This document shows positions 34,880 through 47,148 of a stretch of 64,000 bases of DNA, in pieces. The stretch comes from Hypericum androsaemum (lineage: Eukaryota; Streptophyta; Magnoliopsida; Malpighiales; Hypericaceae). Location of the stretch: positions 15,886,689 to 15,950,688 of the forward strand of contig OZ023180.1 of the NCBI GenBank assembly GCA_963995505.1, written 5' to 3'. Both the position numbers and the translations under genes were made by a program. Numbering within the stretch: the stretch's first letter is position 1; the number at the start of each line of letters is the position of its first letter. The notes beneath the pieces are model-generated. The model made no database searches. It was not told the origin of the DNA and saw only the letters and a program-made list of their open reading frames with translations.

Positions 34880-36322
34880 TGATGTACGCAAAATTGTGAA
34901 CAATTACACGCACAAGCAAATAGTATAGTGAGTAAGTAGGGTTTCGAACTGAGGGTTGAACACGAAATCAACGCAAGTAATTATGTGAAGCGAGAGAATT
35001 AAACGATTGTAGAGATTGAAAAGTAAATAAAACTAGATCGAAAACGCAAATAAAAGACGAGTTATAAATCAATGGAGATAAACGAGCACGATACCCTTAT
35101 GGACTACCCATCTATGTCAAGACTATGGTTTTTATGAAGTTCTAACTAGTACCCGGAGTGTTTTAATGCATCTCCCTAACGCTTCCGCTCATTAGGGTGA
35201 CAAAACTAAGCTAGAGTAGTTCATGATTACTAATCAACGCTTCCGCTCATTAATTAGACCAAGAATTAAACTAAACTCAATTATGAAGTTAACTTCTATC
35301 GGGTTATCCCTTAGTATCAAGATTCCTCATTAATACTTTAAGACATGTCAATTGACTCTTCCGTTGATTCTAATGCCTTCCGGTCCATTATTATCAACTA
35401 AAATCATAATCTAAGTGATCAAGTTAGATTAAGCATTAAGATCATCAATTGACAACTACTACGAAAGATAATCAAACCATAGCTAACATAGACGAGTAAT
35501 CACATAATTAGGGCATCGCACTCGCAAGAGAACTACTCGCTAATCATGTTAACAACGCACAAAAGATTAACGAAGAACATGATATCAATTAACATAAAAG
35601 ATAGAGGAAGAAAAAACTTAGTCGTGATGATCAAGCCTTGCCAACTCTTCTCCCCGTAGTTAATTGGAATCGTCCCTTTATTAAGCTCTAAAGGCTGTTC
35701 AAAATATTGCAGTAGTATATCTCAAAAAAACTCCCCGAACCGTATAGGCTATGGCATATATATAGCCACAAGTCTTTCCCGAAATTGGGAAAACCTAGAG
35801 GAGGTTAAGCTAAATTGGAAGTCTTGTCGGTCAAGTAACAATATAAAATATTATAACTTAAGTCCTAAAGCCGAAACAGGAGGCTAAAAGTCGAATAATT
35901 CCTTAAGCGAATCCGAAATCACAATTAAATAGGAAGCCCGACTAAAGCTGCCTTGGGCGAACTAGCGACCGCTAGTTGACTTGCGGCCGCCAGTTCGCGT
36001 CTTCGCAAATCTCTGTAACTCCCGACTAGCGGTCGCCAGTTCACTAGCGACGGGGAGCTTGACTAGCGATCGCTAGTCAACTGGCGACGGGGAGCTCGAC
36101 TAGCTTCCCGCCTGCGTCGTTCTGTCGTCCAACCCTTGATCCACGTGCCCACGAACCGCTCCAAATTCCTAACAAAATATATCACGAATGGTAAAAGCCC
36201 ACTCCATCATACGAAAGCATTAAAACAACCAAAAACTTAATAGAGTGAGAATAAAACAAACGGAACAACGACTTAAATATACAAACTACTTAGCAAATAA
36301 CTGAGCGTTTACACACTCATCA
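34880..36322 (-). repeat. 3' LTR of element B
   Basis: This 1443-bp repeat begins (minus strand) TGATGAGTGTGTAAACGC and ends TTTGCGTACATCA. A TATATATA promoter-like box lies at 35757-35764. A cluster of GCGATCGC-type palindromes lies at 35955-36112. It is the complete copy, since the other LTR lacks its inner 19 bases. Confidence 0.95.
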
Positions 36323-36336
36323 CACCCCCACACTTA
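36323..36336 (-). other. Polypurine tract of element B
   Basis: On the minus strand AAGTGTGGGGGTG lies directly against the LTR start. This is the plus-strand primer position expected for a gypsy element. Confidence 0.8.
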
Positions 36337-36844
36337 TTTCCTTGCTTGTCCTCAAGTAAGGCGCATCAGACACACCCCAAACTTTCAAACTCTTATTAAA
36401 ACACCACCCCATAACCAAGTAGTTCACTTACCTGAGCACAAGGAGTAAGAACGTGTAGACACCGCATCCTTAATGGTTTAACCCAGTTTTCGCACTTAGT
36501 AGATTACACTAGAAGGTTGACCACTCAGAGGTTCAGAAATTTAAGCTCACATATATGAGTAGTCAACTACCTATCACTCGCGTACACGTCCGGGATCTCA
36601 AAGTTTCATACGTCTCACTCAGTGGTGCCTCGATAAATATGGGGCTCATGATCAAGGGGACTTCTCATTGGGTTGTAATGGGGTTAGGGTCAGGTGAGGA
36701 TAATATATGTGGAAGGTAGCTAAACCACCCAGCCGAGGAGCTCACAAAAATATTCTAGCTCTCGTCTACTCTAAATACCTCACACTATATCTAATATGCA
36801 CTCATCCCAAGATTACACCCAAATCCTATTGACCACTTAGCTCG

Positions 36845-37025
36845 AGCCGTGCCATTTATTCACTTTCCAACCTCTTTCCAAACTTTCCACTTTCCATCAT
36901 TCAGCGTTTGTTCCATTTCCAACTTTCACATTCCCTTTTCATCACTTTTTTACTTTTTTCCTCACTTTTCTTTCTTTTTTTCCTTTTTCTTTCTTTTTTT
37001 TTTCACTTTCCACAACTTTCCTCAA
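36845..37025 (-). repeat. Purine-rich tract in the 3' non-coding region of element B
   Basis: On the element's sense strand this is a long GA-rich run (the plus strand is a TTTTC/CTTT pyrimidine run). It is non-coding. The short Phe-rich open frame on the plus strand is an artefact of composition. Confidence 0.6.
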
Positions 37026-37899
37026 TCACATGAAATTCAACACATTGCACATCAAAGGCAACTGGTCTCGGCTTCTTTGTTGGCCTCATTTCTACCCATT
37101 ACCCCCATTGTTTATTCCCGAGCTATTCTATCAAATGAACCCTTACAATAATACCCCAAAGATTAAGACCTAATGCATCCTCGGACCAAAGTGATCAAAG
37201 GTGGGTAAGATTGTGGATATAGGGCTTACATATTGGCTTATATATAATATTTCAAAGAAAAAGTTCAAGCTCAACGGGTTTAAACAAAGGATATAAAGGG
37301 TTTTCGGCTCTAAGGCTCTAGGCTCAATATCAAAGATGGCCCCCGTCCTGTCACTTACACCCACACCACCAAAACGGTACCAAGTGATGGCATGAAACCC
37401 GATGACCGGAGCAATGTAGGCACCTCATGCTATGCGAAGACGGTTGTCTCCTCCTTCGGCTCTAAAATCTCACGAGGTCACTCATCAATGCCGCTAGTAT
37501 AATCTACCAAGTGCAACCACTAACCTAAACAACCAAGGGTGTTGTTCCTACACGTCCCTACTCATCGTACTCAAACTTGATTCCTAACATGGTATGGGAT
37601 GTAGCTCCTAACAAAAGTTCAAAATTTGAGGGGGAAGACTCATCATCTGCTTTTGACACCACTTCATTCACAGACACAAACAAACACACTCCTAAATTCA
37701 GACCTAAACTCAATCGCACACACCAAACCGAAATGAAAATGCACGGTGACCCCCCCACACTTATTAAACACATTGTCCGCAATGTAGGGAAGACACAAAC
37801 AAACAGCACAGCAGAGCAACACAGACCATAAAGACAGAACAGACACTTCGACAATAGACAACAAATAAAAAGAAAGGGAAGAAGGCTGGTACTGCCCTG

Positions 37900-39363
37900 T
37901 CAAGCAGGAGGTGGAGGTGGCGGCGGAAAGGGAAAGTTAGCGCGCATCCAGTCCAGCTGCGCCTGCTGAGCTGCTTCCATCCGTGTGTGGAACTCCTGCT
38001 GAGCCGCAAAGTGGGCTGCTTGGGCAGCTGCCATTCGGTCAGTGTACTGCCGCTGCTCCTGGTAGAAGGTGTCCTGTGTAGCAGCCAAGGAGGTGTAGCG
38101 ATCGAGGAGCTCCTGCTGAGCCACCTCCAAATGAGCAGCGTGTTCGTGCTGCCGTTGCCAATGGGCCTCGTGGGTAGTGGCCATCTCAGTCATGCGAATC
38201 TCCAAGCTGGTCACGCGCTCGGTCAGGTCCACGATATCCGCTTGGTGAGCGGGGAGCTGAGCAGGTTGATCGTGGAGAAGTCGTTTCACCGTCCTCCGGT
38301 CTTTCCATTCCTTGTAAGAGACCACCTCATGACCATTCCGCGTGGTTTTGGTGATGAGCTGGCATGACCGGAGAAGTGGAATGTTAAGCACAGTCGGAGG
38401 CCGAGGGACGCCCGCAGAGCCTGCAAGATCATCAGGGAAAAAGTGCTCCGCAATGCGGGTGATTATATGGCCCAGAAATACCAACGTGCGGTGCCCGGCT
38501 ATAATTTTCTTGAAAACTTCCATGATCAAATTAAATGTGCTAAAGGCAGTCCGACGACGCACACAATGCAGAATATATAACTGGGTACGGGTCACTCGAC
38601 TTTCCTCATTGACTCCAGTGAATGCGAGACACATAAAACGATGCAGCACAGACATATGTGGATCACGAATGAGGGCGGAAGGGGCATGGCCAGCGGTGTA
38701 CTCATGAAAGCCAGTGATGGCATACCATGCCCGATCCGCCTCCCCATCAGTGGAAAAATCCAACGGACCCCCGTCCGACTGAATAGCCAGGATGTCAACC
38801 AAAAGTGGCTCATCAACTGTAAATGGTTTCCCAAACAGACGGGCAGAAAATGACAACTTATTCTCAGCAATGACCAATGTAGTGTAAAACTCAGACATTA
38901 ACCCAAGGTATGCAGGAACAAAGTTATCAGCAAAATACTCCCACCCTAGAGACTGTAGAGCAGCGCGAAGGGCAATATCAATACCAAGCGTACGCATGTC
39001 ATCCCACTCAATCACATTATAAGTATGCAAACGAAGTGCGCGAAACTTAGAAAACCTGGCAACTTCCCAATCGTGAAGCAATGGGAAGGGTGTCTCGCTC
39101 TGTCCGGCAGAAACCTCGAGAGGTGGGGATGCCGGTGGCGAAGGAGATGGCGATGGTGAGGACGGCGGAGGTGTGAGTGCCCTTCGTTTCTGCTTCTTGA
39201 CGGGTGGCGGCTGCTGTTTGCTCGTACCAGCTGTCCAAGTCATCGTTGCAATCAGAACGTGCGGGAAGTGGCCGAAAGCTCGCCGGACGGTCGCCGGAGT
39301 GTCGCCGGACGGTGGTCGGCGGCGGCGGTAGAGCTGGTGACGTCGGGGCGTAGGCCTCGTCAC
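37900..39363 (-). CDS. Third ORF of element B (Athila-type, putative plant transposon protein)
   Basis: An uninterrupted frame of 487 residues lies downstream of integrase, where Athila elements carry their extra ORF. The likely start is either Met at 39363 or the internal Met at 39243 (MTWTAGTSKQQPPPVKKQKR). Residues 60-90 are Pro/Ser-rich and basic. A globular middle part (about 90-350) includes TLGIDIALRAALQSLGWEYF and RLFGKPFTVDEPLLVDIL, resembling the 'putative plant transposon protein' domain. The C-terminal 110 residues are Gln/Ala-rich with heptad-like spacing (coiled coil), ending in poly-Pro. I see no signal peptide or membrane segment, so there is no support for an envelope role. 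It is the only long ORF of this element without a stop. Confidence 0.7.
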   Translation of the reverse strand: MTRPTPRRHQLYRRRRPPSGDTPATVRRAFGHFPHVLIATMTWTAGTSKQQPPPVKKQKRRALTPPPSSPSPSPSPPASPPLEVSAGQSETPFPLLHDWEVARFSKFRALRLHTYNVIEWDDMRTLGIDIALRAALQSLGWEYFADNFVPAYLGLMSEFYTTLVIAENKLSFSARLFGKPFTVDEPLLVDILAIQSDGGPLDFSTDGEADRAWYAITGFHEYTAGHAPSALIRDPHMSVLHRFMCLAFTGVNEESRVTRTQLYILHCVRRRTAFSTFNLIMEVFKKIIAGHRTLVFLGHIITRIAEHFFPDDLAGSAGVPRPPTVLNIPLLRSCQLITKTTRNGHEVVSYKEWKDRRTVKRLLHDQPAQLPAHQADIVDLTERVTSLEIRMTEMATTHEAHWQRQHEHAAHLEVAQQELLDRYTSLAATQDTFYQEQRQYTDRMAAAQAAHFAAQQEFHTRMEAAQQAQLDWMRANFPFPPPPPPPA

Positions 39364-39659
39364 GGTGAGTAATAATGCTCAAAGGAGCCCGTGGTGTAGG
39401 AGCTCCGGTGGATGGCAATCGAGGCACGAAACAAAAATTAGGGTTGTACCCGGTTGCTGACGTGAGCGCCCGGGGTCCCTGGTGGTCAGAGACGGAAGTC
39501 GGATGGATCGGGAGCGAGCGGAGGCAGTCCGGCGGTCGTCTTGCAGTCACGGCCCGTGCGTCCCCTCCTTCGGTCGGTGAGGGAGCTGTTTTCTCTTTAC
39601 CCTTTTGGTTTTCCTCTATTCCGCATGCCCTCTGTGTCTCTGTTATAATCCAGCTGCAC

Positions 39660-39736
39660 GGACTAGCGATCGCTAGTTGACTTGCGGTCGCAAGTCCGTG
39701 AACTAGCGATCGCTAGTTGACTTGCGGTCGCAAGGC
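39660..39736. repeat. Palindromic GCGATCGC module inside element B
   Basis: Two tandem copies of a roughly 40-bp unit, each containing ACTAGCGATCGCTAGTTGAC followed by TTGCGGTCGCAAG. It lies between the integrase and the third ORF. The same words occur in both LTRs of element B and in the LTR of the nested copia fragment. Confidence 0.9.
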
Positions 39737-39906
39737 AATGGTGACTGATATTTATGCGAACTTTTTTTTTTGTTACACCTACAGAAATAGAGCACAGAAT
39801 TAAACCAAATTACTAAAGCAAAAATATGCAAAAATAAACTCGAAAGGAAATTAAAACGCAAAACGTGCTAATTTTTAGTCATTAGCTTGACTTAGACTCC
39901 CTGAGT

Positions 39907-40947
39907 TTAAGGGGCGGATGGCGGGAGTAACGTGTGCACAGCTCGAGCGCGCTCCACGTCATTCCCAAGGTACGGCTTGCACCGCTGGCCATTGACCTTG
40001 AATGTATGTCCCTCCGGGTGCTTGACCTCGATGGCTCCATGGGTAGCGATGTTAACGATTTCGAAGGGTCCGCTCCACCTGGACTTTAGCTTACCAGGAA
40101 ACAGCTTCAAGCGTGAGTTGTATAGCAGTATACGCTGCCCTACTTGGAAGTCTTTTGTGCTGATATGAGCATCGTGTCTCTTCTTAGTGATCTCCTTATA
40201 CAATCTCGAACTTTCAAAAGCACTTGAGCGGAGTTCCTCAAGTTCGTGGAGTTGAAGGACGCGGCGCTCTCCAGCAAGCTTGTAGTCATAGTTCAATGCC
40301 ATGATCGCCCAAAAGGCCCGATGTTCGAGCTCTACAGGAAGATGACATGCTTTACCGTAGACCAAGCGATAGGGTGTCGTGCCAATCGGGGTTTTGAAAG
40401 CAGTGCGGTAAGCCCACAGTGCATCATCTAGTTTTAAAGACCAATCTTTCCGGGCGGAGTTCACCTGCTTTTCTAAAATCCTCTTCAACTCCCTATTAGA
40501 AACTTCAACTTGACCACTAGTTTGAGGATGATAAGGAGTGGCTACCTTATGAGTGACACCATAGCGCTTGAGGAGTGTGGCGAAAGGTTGGTTGCAAAAG
40601 TGTGAACCACCATCACTGATAATTGTGCGAGGAACGCCGAATCGGGCAAAAAGCTTCTTGAGGAAGCGTAAGACCACCTTGGCATCGTTGGTTGGGGTGG
40701 CCCAGGCCTCCACCCACTTAGAGACATAGTCGACTCCAACAATGATGTACTTGTTGCCCTTAGATGGAGGGAAAGGACCCATGAAGTCGATCCCCCATAC
40801 ATCAAATAGCTCAACCTCCAATATGCTTGACTGAGGCATTTCGTCCCTCCGGGAAATATTTCCCGTTCTTTGACAGCGATCGCAACGTTCCGCGAACTCC
40901 CTTGCATCTTTGAAAATGGTGGGCCAATAAAACCCACACTCCAACAC
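39907..40947 (-). pseudogene. Integrase of element B
   Basis: A frame of 346 residues covers the end of the zinc domain ([17 protein letters not shown]) and the full DDE core: [32 protein letters not shown] and [10 protein letters not shown]. The C-terminal part includes [20 protein letters not shown] and [20 protein letters not shown]. All three core acidic residues are present. A TAA (40990-40992) just upstream separates this frame from the RT frame, so the polyprotein cannot be read through. The HH half of the zinc domain ([11 protein letters not shown]) falls at about 40955-40987, between the stop and the first ATG. Confidence 0.85.
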
Positions 40948-40989
40948 TCTTGAAGCCGTCCTTGTTGCACCAAAGTGACCAGCGTAAAC

Positions 40990-43461
40990 TTACCCATGAC
41001 ATTCCTGGAGGACAGATGATATCTCGTTATCCGGAATACATCGTCTAAGAAGGCCATCAACGCAACGGCGAAAAAGGTATGGCTCATCCCACACGTAAAA
41101 GTGAACATCGCTGAGGAACTTCTTTTTCTGCGAGTAGCTCAAGTCTTCGGGCAGGACTTCACTCACCAAGTAATTGGCGAAGTCTGCGTACCATGGAGGT
41201 CTTATTGACTGCACATAGAACAAGGCTTCATCTGGAAAGTACTCGAGGATCCTCCCTTCTTTGTCCATGCCATCACTGTTCTCTAGGCGCGATAAATGGT
41301 CCGCTACCACATTTTCTGTGCCCTTCTTATCCTTTATTACCAAGTCAAATTCCTGTAAAAGTAAAACCCAGCGGATAAGTCGGGGTTTTGCATCTTGTTT
41401 AGCGAAGAGATACCTCAAGGCGGCATGGTCGGTGTAGACGATAATTTTAGAGCCTAATAGGTAAGGCCGAAACTTGTCGCAAGCGTACACCACTGCAAGC
41501 ATCTCCTTCTCAGTGGTAGTGTAGTTGAGTTGTGCCCCAGCGAGGATGCGGCTGGCGTAGTAGATGACATGTAAGCGCCCTTCTTTTCGTTGTCCTAGGA
41601 CACAACCTAATGCATCATTGCTGGCATCGCACATGAGCTCGAAGGGGAGGTCCCAAGATGGTGAAGTGATGACCGGGGCAGTGACCAGTGCCAGCTGGAG
41701 TGTCTTGAAGGCACTTAAACAAGAATCATTGAACTCAAAAGGGACTTCCTTATTTAAGAGGTTAGTCAAGGGTTTCGCAATAGAAGAAAAATTCTTAATA
41801 AAGCGGCGATAAAACCCGGCATGCCCAAGGAAGGCGCGGATGCCTTTGACTGTCGTGGGTGGTTGCATCTTTTCTATCGCTTCAGTCTTGGCACGATCCA
41901 CTTCAATTCCCTTATTGGAGATCTTGTGACCCAACACAATGCCTTCTTCGACCATAAAGTGGCACTTCTCCCAATTGAGCACGAGTCTCTTCTCTTCGCA
42001 TATCTGGAGTACTTTATCCAAGTTATGAAGGCAGCCCTCAAATGAATCTCCGAAGACGGAAAAATCATCCATGAACACCTCCATGATGTCTTCATTCATT
42101 CCCCAAAAGATTTCCATCATGCACCGTTGGAAGGTGGCGGGCGCATTGCATAGATCGAAAGGCATTCTCCTGTAGGCAAAAGTGCCAAAGGGACAAGTGA
42201 AAGTAGTCTTCTCTTGGTCCCCAAGATAGATGATTACCTGATTATACCCAGAGTAGCCATCGAGAAAGCAATAATAAGCATGTCCAGCGATGCGCTCCAA
42301 CATTTGATCAATGAAGGGAAGGGGGAAGTGATCCTTCCGAGTGGCAGCATTGAGCTTTCTGTAATCAATGCACACCCGCCATCCGGTAACCGTTCTGGTT
42401 GAGATGAGCTCTCCCTCTTCATTAGTTTGTACTGTCATACCTCCCTTCTTGGGTACGCATTGGACGGGGCTTACCCATTCACTATCTGAAATAGGGTAGA
42501 TAATTCCAGCATCAAGAAGTTTGATTACCTCCTTCTTCACGACCTCCTTCATATTGGGATTGAGTCTCCTTTGACGATCTGCCTTGGGCTTGGCTCCTTC
42601 CTCCATATTGATGCGATGCATCACAATATCGGAGCTGATTCCTTGGATATCTGAAATTTGCCATCCCATGGCCTTGATCCTTTTATTCACCAAGGTAAGG
42701 ACTTGTTGTTCTTGCTCTGGGGTGAGCTTGTTGGAGATGATGATGGGCAGCCGTCCTCCTTCTTTCACGAAGGCATATCTGAGGTGAGGGGGCAATTCCT
42801 TCAACTCTAAAGTAGGAGCCTTAAAGGTGGATGGTGGTGTGGGAGCCCCTCTATAGAGTTCTAGTTCAAACTTCTCCTCCACCTGGTCTACTTCTTCATC
42901 TTCTTCGACCTCTTCAACTTGACATGCTTGAGTAAAAGATTCCTCATCTTCTTCTCTCATAGTGATCCAGCTCCATTGTTCTTTAACACCAAAAGTTTCA
43001 TCAGGCACCAATTCGATGCGCATGCAAGCTTCATCCTCTTGGTGGTGTTGCATTGCCTTGGCCATTTGGTATTCTACCACTTCGTCGCCAACTCGTAAAG
43101 TTAACTTTCCTCCATTGACATCGATCAGGGCGCGGCTAGTGTTAAGGAATGGTCTGCCTAGAAGCAGAGGGCAATTCGTGTCGGGGTCAAAATCTAAAAC
43201 CACGAAATCTGCTGGAACATAAAATTGCTCGAACTTGACTAGCACATCTTCTGCGATTCCATGCGGCCTTGTGACCGTTTGATCAGCTAGCTGAAGGCGC
43301 ATCTCTGTGGGCTTGAGATCTCCAAGTCCAAGTTGTCTGAAAACCGTCAAAGGCATGAGATTTATACTGGCCCCGAGATCGCAGAGACAATGAGCAAATT
43401 CGACATCGCCAATACAACAGGGTATAGTAAAACTCCCTGGATCCTTAAGCTTAGCTGGCAA
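40990..43461 (-). pseudogene. Protease-RT-RNase H polyprotein of element B
   Basis: A long open frame of 823 residues. The protease has CDLGASINLMP (active-site Asp-Leu-Gly) at about residues 27-37 and LLLGRPFLNTSRALIDV at 99-115. RT runs from about 300 to 530 with WRVCIDYRKLN and the catalytic VFMDDFSVFG at 462-471. RNase H follows with CDASNDALGCVLGQR, EKEMLAVVYA and YTDHAALRYL, then the linker ending VADHLSRLE. All visible catalytic residues are intact. The frame is closed by stops on both sides (43519-43521 and 40990-40992), so it is inactive as part of a Gag-Pol reading frame but could still give domains by other starts. Confidence 0.85.
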
Positions 43462-43518
43462 GTTCTTGGATATGAGTGAGCTGCAGTTTGCGGTCAGAGA
43501 GATCGTTTCCTCCTTGTC

Positions 43519-44085
43519 CTACTTCTTCTTCTTTGTGAGGAGCTCCTTGAGGAATTTGGCATAATGTGGCATTTGGTCTAGCATCTCCAGGAAGGACACG
43601 CTGATTTGAATACCCTTCATCTTTTCGATAAAACTCATAAATTTTTCGTCCACCACTGGTCGCTTCTTGAGTCGTTGAGGGAACGGCGGTGGGGGGACCT
43701 TTGGTGGTGGGGCAACATAGATTTCTTCCTCCTGCTCGATTTGCACAGATTCAATCTCCTTCTCGAGTTCCTTTCCCTTGGGGGGTTTAGTAGTCTTGGT
43801 GGCTCCTTCTATTTCCTTGCCACTCCTTAAGGTGATAGCTTTAGCATCTCCCCTAGGGTTGGCCTCCGTGTTGCTCGGAAGGGAGCCAATTTGCCTTTGA
43901 GTATTTGCTGCAGCCAAATTTCCAAGTTCCATCTCCATCTTTTTCAGCTGTGTGGCCTGCCCTTTCAAGTATGTCTCAAACTCTTGTTGACGTGCTTCAC
44001 AACGATCCATCCTTTGTACCGTAATACTTTGTTGTTGAATGGATTGTTGGACAACTCCTACCAACTGATCGATCTTGTCACCCAT
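43519..44085 (-). pseudogene. Gag C-terminal linker of element B
   Basis: A frame of 188 residues continues gag after two stops. It contains a Gln-rich coiled segment (VVQQSIQQQSITVQRMDRCE), a basic part (KAITLRSGKEIEG) and proline runs (APPPKVPPPPFPQR), then MLDQMPHYAKFLKELLTKKK. This last phrase commonly precedes the protease in Athila-type polyproteins. It ends at a TAG (43519-43521) and the polyprotein resumes immediately beyond it. Confidence 0.75.
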
Positions 44086-44232
44086 TGCTTTGACTTGATC
44101 TCCCAGATATGGCTTCCGGAGTTCTTGCTGAGCACTGGTGTTGTTTGCCTGCTGACCAAATCGAGAGAAGTTTGGCTGAGCATTAGGTTACCTTGAGTAT
44201 CCCAAACCTGGTGGTTGTCTATCAGCGATAGC

Positions 44233-45246
44233 CTAAGCCTCCACCAACTGAGGACAATCGTTGGTATGATGTGATTCTTTGCAAATTTCACACATATCTT
44301 GTACTGCAGCCGCCTTCTCCTTGCCCTTGGTCAATTCTTCAAGTCTTTTGGTAAGTGCCTCAACTTTCGCTTCAAGCTTCATATTGGCATCCATTTCAAG
44401 TACCCCTCGAGTCGCTTCCCTACGGGGATGCCTGGTACGTTCCTTTGGCCACATACCATTAACTTCAGCCATCTCTTCCATTAAGCGAGCAGCTTCATCA
44501 GCAGTCTTTCTCAGGAATACCCCTTGAGAAGAGGCATCAATATGATCACGGGATGGGCCATCTAACCCATTGTAAAAGATCTTCATGAGGTTCTCCTGAG
44601 TTATGCCATGTTGAGGGAAGGAACTTTGGAGATCAGTGAACCGCTCCCAAGCCTCATAGATGCTTTCCCCATCAGCTTGTATGAAAGTATTTATGTCCCG
44701 CAAGAGCTTGGCTGACTTGGCCATTGAAAAGAACTTCCGAAGAAAAGCGTGGGCCAAATCATTCCAACTCTGAATCGTCTCTCCTTTTAACTTATTGTAC
44801 CAAGCACGAGCTCGATCTCTCAAAGAAAAGTGAAAGAGGCGCAGCTTCAAGACATCATCATCGATATTTTGGAATTTCATGATGTTGCAGATATCTTCAA
44901 ATCGAGATAGATGGTCTTGAGGATCTTCGCTTGGCAAGCCACCAAATTGGACCGAGTTTTGCAGTAGTCCGACAATCGCTGCTGGAATCTGGAAAGAGTG
45001 GGGACCTATAGGTGGTTGTTGTAGACCATTAGGGTTCCCATTCCATGTAGGAACAGATGATTCCAACAGCGTCCTTCTTCGTGGAGCGTCCCCTACAGCT
45101 TGGAGCGTTCCGTCTTCCCGATTTTGTGCCATTGCTCTTGCTTGGTCCCTCTTTTCACGCCTAATTACCCTTTCGAGTACTCCGATGTCAACCTCAAGCA
45201 CAGTGTTTGTGTCAAGGTCTAGTCCTTCACTCCGGGTTCTTGGCAT
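44233..45246 (-). pseudogene. Gag of element B
   Basis: A frame of 337 residues begins MPRTRSEGLDLDTNTVLEVD. The retrotrans_gag domain includes GLPSEDPQDHLSRFEDICNI, LRDRARAWYNKLKGETIQSW and YEAWERFTDLQSSFPQHG. A zinc knuckle CEICKESHHTNDC lies near the end. The TAG at 44233-44235 replaces a Gln codon (CAG to TAG), and a second stop, TAA, follows at 44188-44190 (CAA to TAA). Gag would form the virus-like particle. Confidence 0.85.
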
Positions 45247-45368
45247 GCACTAGAGAATCCTGAAAAAGAAATCACACGAAATCAGCAAGTTTGCCACACA
45301 AAACTAATTGCTATTAAGTTTATGTCCTAAAATCTCAGTTCTGTGTCGACGGCGCGAAGTTTGCTCTT

Positions 45369-47036
45369 GTGAAATTCGATGGTTCTTCGAATTTCGGGTT
45401 ATGGCAAAGGCGTGTCAAGGATCTCCTTGTGCAACAAGGGATGGTCATCGCGCTCTCGGAGAAGAAGCCCGAGAAGATGGAGGAGCAAGAGTGGAAGGAG
45501 ATGGGGGCTAAGGCGGTGGCGACAATTCGCTTGTGCTTGGCGGATGATGTGATGTATCACGTCATGGATGAGGAGTCACCAGCTGAGGTATGGAAGAAAT
45601 TGGAGGCAAGGTATATGTCTAAGTCTTTGTCGAACAAGCTTTATCTTAAGCAAAGATTGTACGGGCTCAAGATGAATGAGGGCTCGGATTTGAGCCAACA
45701 CATTAATGGTTTCAGTCAACTTGTGAGTGACTTGAGAAAGGTTGATGTGAAGTTCGAGGAAGAAGACAAGGCATTGTTGCTGCTGAATTCTTTACCTGGC
45801 TCCTACGAAAATTTGGTTACAACTCTAACTTGGGGGAAGGAGTCCCTGGTGTTGGAAGATATCACAAGTGCTCTGCTAGGGTTTCATCAAAGAAGAAAAA
45901 ATGGCGATGAACAAGCGGAAGGGCTGGTTGTGAGGGGTAGCCATGGTAATCGTAGTGGAGCAAAAGACGGGAAGGGATCCAAGTCGTGGTCAAGGAGGTT
46001 CAAGGGAAATTGCTTCGAGTGCGGAGAAAAAGGGCACGTGAAGAAGGATTGTCCAAGAAGAACTCGGGATCGCGAGGAAAAAAGATCAGGTTCCGTGAAT
46101 GTGGCCTCACATTCGGACGGGTCGGATGGTGATCTCCTTTCTGTTTTGTCAAGTCCAAAGCATTCTGTTTCCTGGATTTTGGATAGCGCTTGCTCTTTCC
46201 ACATGACGCCCAAGAGAGGGTGGTTCGACACCTACAAGTTCATTGATTCAGGTATGGTGACTATGGGTGATGGTTCTACTTGTAGAATTGCTGGCATAGG
46301 TGATATCCGGATTAAGATGTGGGATGGTGTTGAGAGAAAATTGTGTGGGGTTAGGCATGTTCCAAAGTTGGAGAGGAATTTGATCTCGTTAGGAGCCTTG
46401 GATTATAGTGGGTACAACTATAATGTTGTAGGCGGGCTAATGGAGGTGGAGAAGGATGCTGTGGTGGTGATGAAGGGTGAAAGGAATGCTAGAAACACCT
46501 ACAGGTTAGTGGGGAACACGGTTGTAGGTGGAGTCACCTCGTTGGGTTCTGATAGAGGGGAGAAAAGCTCTTGTGTGATGGAGCAAAAGCTTGACATGAA
46601 TGGTTTGAGTAGAGTTGAGATTCGCAAAGACAAAGTTAGCAAGTTCCCGCTATGGTTGTCTAAAAGGACGTGCACGTCAAAGGTGTTGGGTAGGTTTTGC
46701 ATGGGGAATGCGAAGCCGTTGGTAGCACCACGGGCGAATCAGGTATCTCACTCAAGGCCGAACGGTGGAGTTCGTGGCATGTCGAGGGTTCTACTTGGTG
46801 GAACAAAAGGTTGCCCTTTGTATGCTATGGCACGTAGCATTGGTTTGAGGCAAGAAGGTCCAGCGAAAAAGCAGTTCGAGGTTGCGGAGTATGGGATTGA
46901 TCGGAAAATAGAGAGCGCATCTATTGGTCATAAGTTTGCTTTAGCAGGTGGACTTGCTAGTTGGGGTTCGATGGAGATTGGAGGAAAGATGCCAAGCAAG
47001 CTCGGAAGCTCGAGCTTGGGGGCTAGCTCCAAGTGA
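45369..47036 (+). pseudogene. Copia gag-protease ORF with an unrelated open tail
   Basis: A frame of 555 codons remains open. Residues 1-170 are a Tnt1-like gag (KFDGSSNFGLWQRRVKDLL, then AEVWKKLEARYMSKSLSNKL). Residues 215-228 are a CCHC knuckle, CFECGEKGHVKKDC. Residues 269-279, WILDSACSFHM, hold the protease active site in a slightly odd form (DSACS). Homology to copia proteins fades after about residue 380. The remaining 170 residues (to LGASSK) do not look like integrase or RT but keep the frame open. There is no in-frame ATG at the start because the 5' end was cut. It would not give a working element. Confidence 0.75.
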
Positions 47037-47148
47037 TTGGACAAAAAAGGTGGTGAGAAAGTTGAGATGGTCTTATTGGTGGTGGTTATCTATGGTGCAA
47101 GGTGGAGCAGGTAGAGTCGGTCGGTAATGCAAGATCTCATAGTTCTTC

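Noticed and set aside
36849..37151. 100-codon Phe/Ser-rich frame on the plus strand
   Set aside because: It is the antisense reading of the purine-rich tract in the 3' non-coding region of element B.
37900..39363. Envelope gene making element B an infectious-type retrovirus
   Set aside because: The ORF has no signal peptide, membrane helix or cleavage site visible, so only the neutral label 'third ORF' is supported.
45887..46231. 114-codon minus-strand frame inside the nested copia gag
   Set aside because: Shadow of the genuine plus-strand gag-protease frame, without family features.
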